Source of the DNA: Phenylobacterium sp. Root1290
GTDB lineage: Bacteria; Pseudomonadota; Alphaproteobacteria; Caulobacterales; Caulobacteraceae
Direction: 5' to 3'
Length of the DNA stretch: 64,000 bases
Assembly: GCF_001425305.1 (NCBI RefSeq)
Contig: NZ_LMEE01000004.1
Location: forward strand, 62,001-126,000
The position numbers and the translations under genes were made by a program. The notes under the pieces are model-generated. The model searched no databases and was not told the origin of the DNA. It worked only from the letters and a program-made list of their open reading frames with translations. This document shows, piece by piece, positions 60,148-64,000 of the stretch. The number at the start of each line of letters is the position of its first letter. Position 1 is the stretch's first letter.

Positions 60148-60336
60148 ATGAGTAAGCACCCCGATCGACCGGAAGCCCGCGCCGCTGCTTCACCAGAATG
60201 CGACGCTCGACGCGCGTCGGACTGGCTGAGCAAGGTCGACCTCAGCAGCGCCGGCGCCGACGACATCGAGGGCCACTCACCAAAAAAACTCAGCCCGACG
60301 GCCCGCCTTCCCGGTTCTGAGGGCCGTGTCCACTAA
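60148..60336 (+). CDS. Small hydrophilic protein, unknown function
   Basis: The 62-residue product (MSKHPDRPEARAAASPECDA...) is preceded by a good ribosome site (GGAGTAAAGG). It is polar and probably disordered. GGAAC occurs at 60101-60105 but no correctly spaced CGTT follows. Confidence 0.5.
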   Translation: MSKHPDRPEARAAASPECDARRASDWLSKVDLSSAGADDIEGHSPKKLSPTARLPGSEGRVH

Positions 60337-60381
60337 ATCCTACAGCAGGGCCGGCCGAGCCGGCACGCCGCGGAGCGCGTT

Positions 60382-60663
60382 ATGAGAGTCGAATACAAAA
60401 TCAGTGAGGACAAGGGCGGCTGGCTTGTCGAAAGGGGCGCGACCGCACCCCTGAGGTTCGACAATTTAGAAGCCGCCGTCAGGGTCGCAGATCATCTGGC
60501 CCAGAGCGCCGCCATGAACGGAGACACCGGGGTGGTGAGAGTCGCTGGCGAGCCGGCGAGATCGACGTTCAGGCCTGGTGCTGCTCACGCGTCCCGCACC
60601 CGGTTCGACCCGGAGCGCGATGGCCGAGAACGCGCTGAGCGGCTTGCACCCATGAGAATCTGA
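60382..60663 (+). CDS. Small DUF2188-like protein
   Basis: The 93-residue protein starts MRVEYKISEDKGGWLVERG and continues ATAPLRFDNLEAAVRVADHLA, then GDTGVVRVAGE. This pattern of two strands, a helix and a strand resembles DUF2188-type small domains. The C-terminal third is Arg-rich. Function unknown. Confidence 0.6.
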   Translation: MRVEYKISEDKGGWLVERGATAPLRFDNLEAAVRVADHLAQSAAMNGDTGVVRVAGEPARSTFRPGAAHASRTRFDPERDGRERAERLAPMRI

Positions 60664-60737
60664 ACCCCGCGCTGCACAGTCTGAATGCTCCTTGTAAGGG
60701 CTGGGCGAGGCGGGAGACGCTAGGGTCTACGGCGTGC

Positions 60738-61535
60738 TCAGCTGCGCGAGGCGCCCGCCCAGACCGGACCATTCACGACCCTGATTTGGGAGCCGAGCTC
60801 TCGCTTGGTCGGGCCGTAAAACTCACAAATGTCCTGCAACGCTTGTAGATCGTTCAACGCCGCGAAGCCTCCCCGAATCTCAAGCAACCGATCACGGCGA
60901 AGCTGTTGTAAAACACGATTCACGTGCACGACACTGAGCCCGAGGACGTCACTCAGACATTCCTGGGTGAGCGGCATCTCAAAAACGGTCGGCGCCGGGT
61001 CGCTGCGCCCGCAGCGCTCGCGAAGGTCAAGCAGCAAGTGGCAGATGCGTTCATAGGCGCTATGACGTCCGAGGCGTTGAATCTGATTCAGAAGACGCAA
61101 CTCGTCCAATCGGGCCTTCTCGTCCAGGCCGTCGATGAACTCCACCCGGGCTGGGCCTTGTTGTTGCATGGCTTGGCGAACGGGTTGGGCGTCGACAAGA
61201 TGGACTGCGGTGATCGCGACGACAGCGACAGGCGATCTATGGTCCGCTCCACGCCCCAACCCCAGCGCATCGCCTGGCAACAGGAAGTCGAAGATCTGCC
61301 GTCGCCCGTCGGACAGCCATCTGACGCGGGCGGCCCAACCTTTCACGACGATGAGAGGGCGGGAAAAATCATGTTCAGCGAGGATCAGTTGACCTGCGGC
61401 CGCCGGCGCAAGCGCCTTCAAGCCTAGAAGGATTTCGACAGCTTCTTCGCCAAGCCCGTCCAGCCCAGCGAAGGCTTGAGCGAGCACTTCGTGGTTTGCG
61501 TTCCGGGCCCATCGTTGGGTCGATTGCGCCTGCAT
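60738..61535 (-). CDS. Crp/Fnr-family transcriptional regulator
   Basis: The 265-residue protein has a cyclic-nucleotide-binding-like barrel (about 30-150, GQLILAEHDFSRPLIVVKGWAARVRW, then FLLPGDALGLG) and a C-terminal winged helix (LTQECLSDVLGLSVVHVNRVLQQLRRDRLLEIRGG). No Fnr-type cysteine cluster is visible, and the cAMP-contact residues are not conserved. It resembles the many stress or redox Crp-like regulators of alphaproteobacteria. ATG 61535 follows GAGGAAAAC. It is a formal candidate for binding the TAACA-N2-TGTTA repeats, but there is no direct evidence. Confidence 0.9.
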   Translation of the reverse strand: MQAQSTQRWARNANHEVLAQAFAGLDGLGEEAVEILLGLKALAPAAAGQLILAEHDFSRPLIVVKGWAARVRWLSDGRRQIFDFLLPGDALGLGRGADHRSPVAVVAITAVHLVDAQPVRQAMQQQGPARVEFIDGLDEKARLDELRLLNQIQRLGRHSAYERICHLLLDLRERCGRSDPAPTVFEMPLTQECLSDVLGLSVVHVNRVLQQLRRDRLLEIRGGFAALNDLQALQDICEFYGPTKRELGSQIRVVNGPVWAGASRS

Positions 61536-61872
61536 GTTTTCCTCGCCGCCCGCCTCCGCCACCGCGTGATACGGGCGCTCACGACAACTGCTACACTCCC
61601 TGTCCCCGTGCCGCTTTTAACCGGTGATAACCCTGAGGCGATTTACGACGAATAGGCTTGCGCCTCCAAAGTCAGGGTTCGCCGCCACAATGCATCCACA
61701 ACCCTGGCCGACTGTTAGTCAGGATCGGACCTTTGCAGGAGCCTAGAGGCGACCGCGCTTAGTCCTTGGAAAGAGGTGGATAGCAAGAAATGTATTGTCA
61801 GCGTGTGGTCACGCTCCACTGGCGTGTGCTTAGGCTTCGCGAACGCTCGCGTGACGATCGGAGCTGCTGGCT
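61536..61872. other. Divergent intergenic region, nothing recognised
   Basis: The 337 bases between the Crp-like gene and the next receiver contain no gene. I see no TAACA-N2-TGTTA repeat and no GGAAC-N16-CGTT promoter. Confidence 0.4.
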
Positions 61873-62241
61873 TTGGTGAGCTCGCGCCGACTTGAGGGGA
61901 AGAGGATTCTGATTGTCGAGGATCGTTATCTGCTTGCTTGCGACATCGCCCGTGAGGTCGAGGCGCTCGGAGGGGAGGTTGTTGGCCCGTTCAGGTCCGC
62001 TTCGCAGGTCCTGGAGAAGGACAACGCCTTCGACGTTGATCTAGCGCTTCTCGACATTCACCTGGAGGGTGAATTCGTCTATCCGATCGCCGAAAAATTG
62101 ATGCAGATCGGCGCCCCCTTCATTTTCCTGAGCGGCTATGAGCTGGAGGAACTTCCGGAAGTCTGGCGCGACCGCATGATCCTGGCGAAACCTCTGACCA
62201 ACCGGGCGCTAACTGAAGCGCTTGACCGGCTCGATATCTGA
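61873..62241 (+). CDS. Single-domain response regulator (FAT GUY-like)
   Basis: The 122-residue receiver has ILIVEDRYLLACDIAREVE, phospho-acceptor Asp61 (LALLDIHLEGEFVY), APFIFLSGYELEELP and the Lys in MILAKPLTNRAL. The usual second acidic residue is followed by Arg rather than another acidic residue (EDR). TTG at 61873 is used, with GTG at 61876 as an alternative. Confidence 0.85.
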   Translation: MVSSRRLEGKRILIVEDRYLLACDIAREVEALGGEVVGPFRSASQVLEKDNAFDVDLALLDIHLEGEFVYPIAEKLMQIGAPFIFLSGYELEELPEVWRDRMILAKPLTNRALTEALDRLDI

Positions 62242-62684
62242 TCTGCCCGACCAGCTAGGCGTCGCGGCCGTTCCGTAGGCGAGCTTAAGTGGGCGAACCG
62301 CGCTCGTGAGCCACGCGCTAGCTCCCAGCCTAGCAATTGATAATGCAGCCAGAGTTTATTGCGCTCTTGATGACTTGCCGGCTCCCCGGTGGACGCGTCG
62401 AGGGTCATTATTGACGTCCGACCGTTCGGGCCATGCGTCCATGCCCAGCCCGTGACCTCTTGGAACGCCACGCCGAGAGGTCACGGCGCCGGCGCTGCGA
62501 GAGCCTGCATCCCTCACAATGTTGCGGTTGCGTTCCGAGCTTGCGCTCGGCCAGGTGCGACGCTCGACTCCGCCGCCGCAGTGCGACCACGAGTTGCCGG
62601 CCGCCATTCAACATTCGCCTTTTGTCAGCAAGGAGCCCGTAAACCGAGCGGCGGGCCGTGGCCACAGCTTGCCGGGCGCGTCCG
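62242..62684. other. Non-coding stretch, nothing convincing
   Basis: About 440 bases with several short overlapping open frames in all directions. The frame on the minus strand around 62280-62471 is open but has no ribosome site and no recognisable product. No RNA gene or repeat was seen. Confidence 0.35.
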
Positions 62685-62867
62685 TCAGCCCAGGGGCTTT
62701 TGATAGGTCTCGGCGGGTTGGCCTGCTGCCCGGAGCAGCCGCCTGGCTGAGGCTATGGCCGCTTCGGCGGTAAGTGTAACAGCCGCTCCGTCCGGTCCGG
62801 TCACAACGACTTCGCCTTCGATAGCTTCCACTTCCAGCGGTTCGTCAGCGTGGTGATGAGTGTCCAT
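62685..62867 (-). CDS. Small acidic protein, stress-promoter controlled
   Basis: The 60-residue protein begins MDTHHHADEPLEVEAIEGEV and continues VVTGPDGAAVTLTAEAAIAS. This is a short beta-rich part followed by a helix. GAAGTGAGC precedes the ATG. A perfect GGAAC-N16-CGTT promoter ends 51 bases upstream. I do not recognise the family. Confidence 0.75.
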   Translation of the reverse strand: MDTHHHADEPLEVEAIEGEVVVTGPDGAAVTLTAEAAIASARRLLRAAGQPAETYQKPLG

Positions 62868-62917
62868 GTCAGCTCACTTCAAATCAGGGCCTGGCGAGCC
62901 GCCAGACGTGCTGCCGA

Positions 62918-62942
62918 AACGAGTAGCTTTCACCTGCGTTCC
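62918..62942 (-). promoter_or_regulatory. EcfG-type promoter (leftward)
   Basis: Minus strand GGAAC (62942-62938), exactly 16 bases and CGTT (62921-62918). It is back to back with the rightward promoter at 62982. Confidence 0.75.
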
Positions 62943-62981
62943 GATTGGTCAGCGCAAAGCAGGTGGCCGCACCGCGCGGCT

Positions 62982-63006
62982 TGAACCGGCCTCTCGCCGA
63001 CACGTT
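62982..63006 (+). promoter_or_regulatory. EcfG-like promoter (rightward)
   Basis: TGAAC (62982-62986), 16 bases and CGTT (63003-63006): one mismatch in -35. The next gene starts 30 bases later. Confidence 0.6.
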
Positions 63007-63035
63007 GATCTGCTTGCGGACGATTGGGGTGACTC

Positions 63036-63251
63036 GTGGCCGATTACGCCTTGTTCTCTCGGGGTCAGATCTGGACCCTGCACTGCAGTCTTGGCTGGGT
63101 GAGAGGCTATTCGACGCGAACCGACGCGCTCGAAGCGATGACGTTGGCCTTGAAGGGGGATCCATCAGCTGCTGCGGCGAGGTTGCTCCTCCAGGATGAG
63201 ACCGGCTTGGTGACCTCCCCGCCGCCGCACGCTTTCCTGCAGCCGGGGTAA
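63036..63251 (+). CDS. Small hypothetical protein, stress-promoter controlled
   Basis: The 71-residue protein from GTG 63036 (GGGGTG upstream) has WTLHCSLGWVRGYSTRTDALEAMTLALKGD. This is a strand-turn-helix pattern seen in several short alphaproteobacterial proteins of unknown role. The correctly placed promoter supports that it is real. Confidence 0.65.
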   Translation: MADYALFSRGQIWTLHCSLGWVRGYSTRTDALEAMTLALKGDPSAAAARLLLQDETGLVTSPPPHAFLQPG

Positions 63252-63324
63252 CCACAGCCAAGAGGCCAAGCGACGACGAATCCTTTTACGATCAGAGGCG
63301 TTCAGGGATGCCAAGGAGCCGCAA

Positions 63325-63567
63325 ATGCCCCAGACCGCCCCAGAAGCCCGTCGCTTCAGCGTTCACGCCCGCCACCTCGATCGCCATCATGCACGGATCG
63401 TCGCCGAGCCTTCGTTCGAGGCGGCCGCGCTGGCCTATGCTGAAGACTTTCACCCCCTCATCGATGGCGATGACCAGATCAGCCTGATCGTGCGGGATCT
63501 GGACGACGGCCACGAGCGCTGCTTTCGCCTCGATGTATGGAGCGGCGAAACCGAACCCTGCAGCTAG
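63325..63567 (+). CDS. Small conserved protein, possibly DUF5961
   Basis: The 80-residue protein has FSVHARHLDRHHARIVAEPS, FEAAALAYAEDFHP and ISLIVRDLDDGHERCFRLDV, a compact strand-helix-strand fold. I associate this with the DUF5961 family but am not certain. AAGGAG lies about seven bases before the ATG. The -35 of the ku promoter begins immediately after its stop. Confidence 0.75.
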   Translation: MPQTAPEARRFSVHARHLDRHHARIVAEPSFEAAALAYAEDFHPLIDGDDQISLIVRDLDDGHERCFRLDVWSGETEPCS

Positions 63568-63592
63568 CGAACGATTCGGGGGCGCATCCGTT
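63568..63592 (+). promoter_or_regulatory. EcfG-like promoter of ku
   Basis: CGAAC (63568-63572), 16 bases and CGTT (63589-63592): one mismatch in -35. The ku start codon is 45 bases downstream. Confidence 0.6.
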
Positions 63593-63636
63593 GAGTCGAG
63601 TCTCCAGCGGCCAAGACCGCCTCAAGGATTTCGATC

Positions 63637-64000
63637 ATGGCTTTCCGCCCTACTTGGCAGGGACATCTCAAACTCTCGCTCGTGACCTGCCCCGTCGCGC
63701 TCTACACCGCGACTGATTCCGGCGGCGACGTGCACTTCAACCTGATCAATCCGAAAACCAACAATCGGATTAAGATGATCACGACGGATCCCGACACCGG
63801 ACCCATCGCCCGGTCGGATTTGGTCAAGGGATATGAGGTGTCCAAGGGCGAATACGTCCTGCTGACGGACGAGGAGATCAAGTCCGTCAAACTTGAAAGC
63901 ACCAAAACAATCGAAATCGAGCGCTTCGTTCCCGAAGCCGACATCGATCGGCTGTACTGGGACAACCCCTACTATCTGGCTCCCGACGGGAAGCTCGCCC
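63637..64000 (+). CDS. ku: Ku protein, N-terminal part (runs off the window)
   Basis: The frame from ATG 63637 stays open to the last base. It encodes MAFRPTWQGHLKLSLVTCPV, then ALYTATDSGGDVHFNLINP and RLYWDNPYYLAPDGK, the hallmark N-terminal beta-barrel of bacterial Ku. Ku binds DNA double-strand ends and recruits LigD for non-homologous end joining, mainly in non-growing cells. AGGATTTCG upstream is a modest ribosome site. An EcfG-like promoter lies 45 bases upstream. About 120 residues are visible of an expected 270-300. Confidence 0.95.
   Translation, partial: MAFRPTWQGHLKLSLVTCPVALYTATDSGGDVHFNLINPKTNNRIKMITTDPDTGPIARSDLVKGYEVSKGEYVLLTDEEIKSVKLESTKTIEIERFVPEADIDRLYWDNPYYLAPDGKLA

Noticed and set aside
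62136..62471. Minus-strand open frame between the receiver and the small acidic gene
   Set aside because: It overlaps the end of a convincing receiver gene and lacks a ribosome site; the peptide is not recognisable.

Overview
The window is high-GC DNA with dense, tightly overlapping genes. The gene content fits an alphaproteobacterium, most likely of the Caulobacteraceae (Caulobacter/Phenylobacterium type). The basis is several HWE/HisKA_2 histidine kinases, many single-domain receivers of the alphaproteobacterial 'FAT GUY' style, a fused-subunit Mrp antiporter, and promoters of the form GGAAC-N16-CGTT, which is the general stress sigma factor (EcfG/SigT) pattern. The lineage is inferred from family content only. 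I saw no rRNA, tRNA or CRISPR array.

Layout. 1-6.6 kb: the tail of an unknown gene, a HisKA_2 kinase, katG, a zinc-independent MDR reductase, a PPOX-fold flavoprotein and a VOC protein. 6.6-17.6 kb: a nine-gene chemosensory operon. It encodes a soluble receptor with two signalling tips, a triple-CheW scaffold, CheB, CheR, CheA, a STAS-like protein, CheY, CheC and a PAS hybrid kinase, behind a perfect GGAAC-N16-CGTT promoter. 17.6-24.4 kb, minus strand: a two-domain Usp gene followed by mrpAB-C-D-E-F-G. 24.6-27.7 kb: an SDR and a GH15 glucoamylase-like enzyme.

27.7-39.5 kb is the accessory and decayed part. It has a tyrosine recombinase with an XRE-like N-terminus, a receiver fragment, a frameshifted outer-membrane protein, an autotransporter remnant and a frameshifted HWE kinase. 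Between these lie an esterase, a ferritin-like/PRC operon, DUF3008, DUF805 and an APH-fold kinase. 39.5-42.5 kb: small conserved proteins, a DEDD exonuclease, an SprT-like protein and a lipoprotein. 42.5-46.2 kb: cphA-cphB for cyanophycin synthesis and breakdown, divergent from a methyltransferase. 47.2-52.9 kb, minus strand: katE-SRPBCC-zinc dehydrogenase and a haem-oxygenase-like enzyme with a pseudo-receiver. 53-64 kb: a secreted peptide, an L,D-transpeptidase, receivers, hemerythrin, a large PAS-GAF-PAS-HWE-REC kinase, a Crp/Fnr regulator, small stress-type proteins and the start of ku.

The unifying theme appears to be a stress regulon. GGAAC-N16-CGTT-like promoters sit before the chemosensory operon, cphA, katE, ku, hemerythrin, the ferritin-like operon, DUF3008 and several small genes. 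A second signal, the inverted repeat TAACA-N2-TGTTA, occurs six times, each time upstream of a gene and usually 33-70 bp upstream of such a promoter. I do not recognise this operator. It may mark an unnamed regulator acting together with the stress sigma factor.
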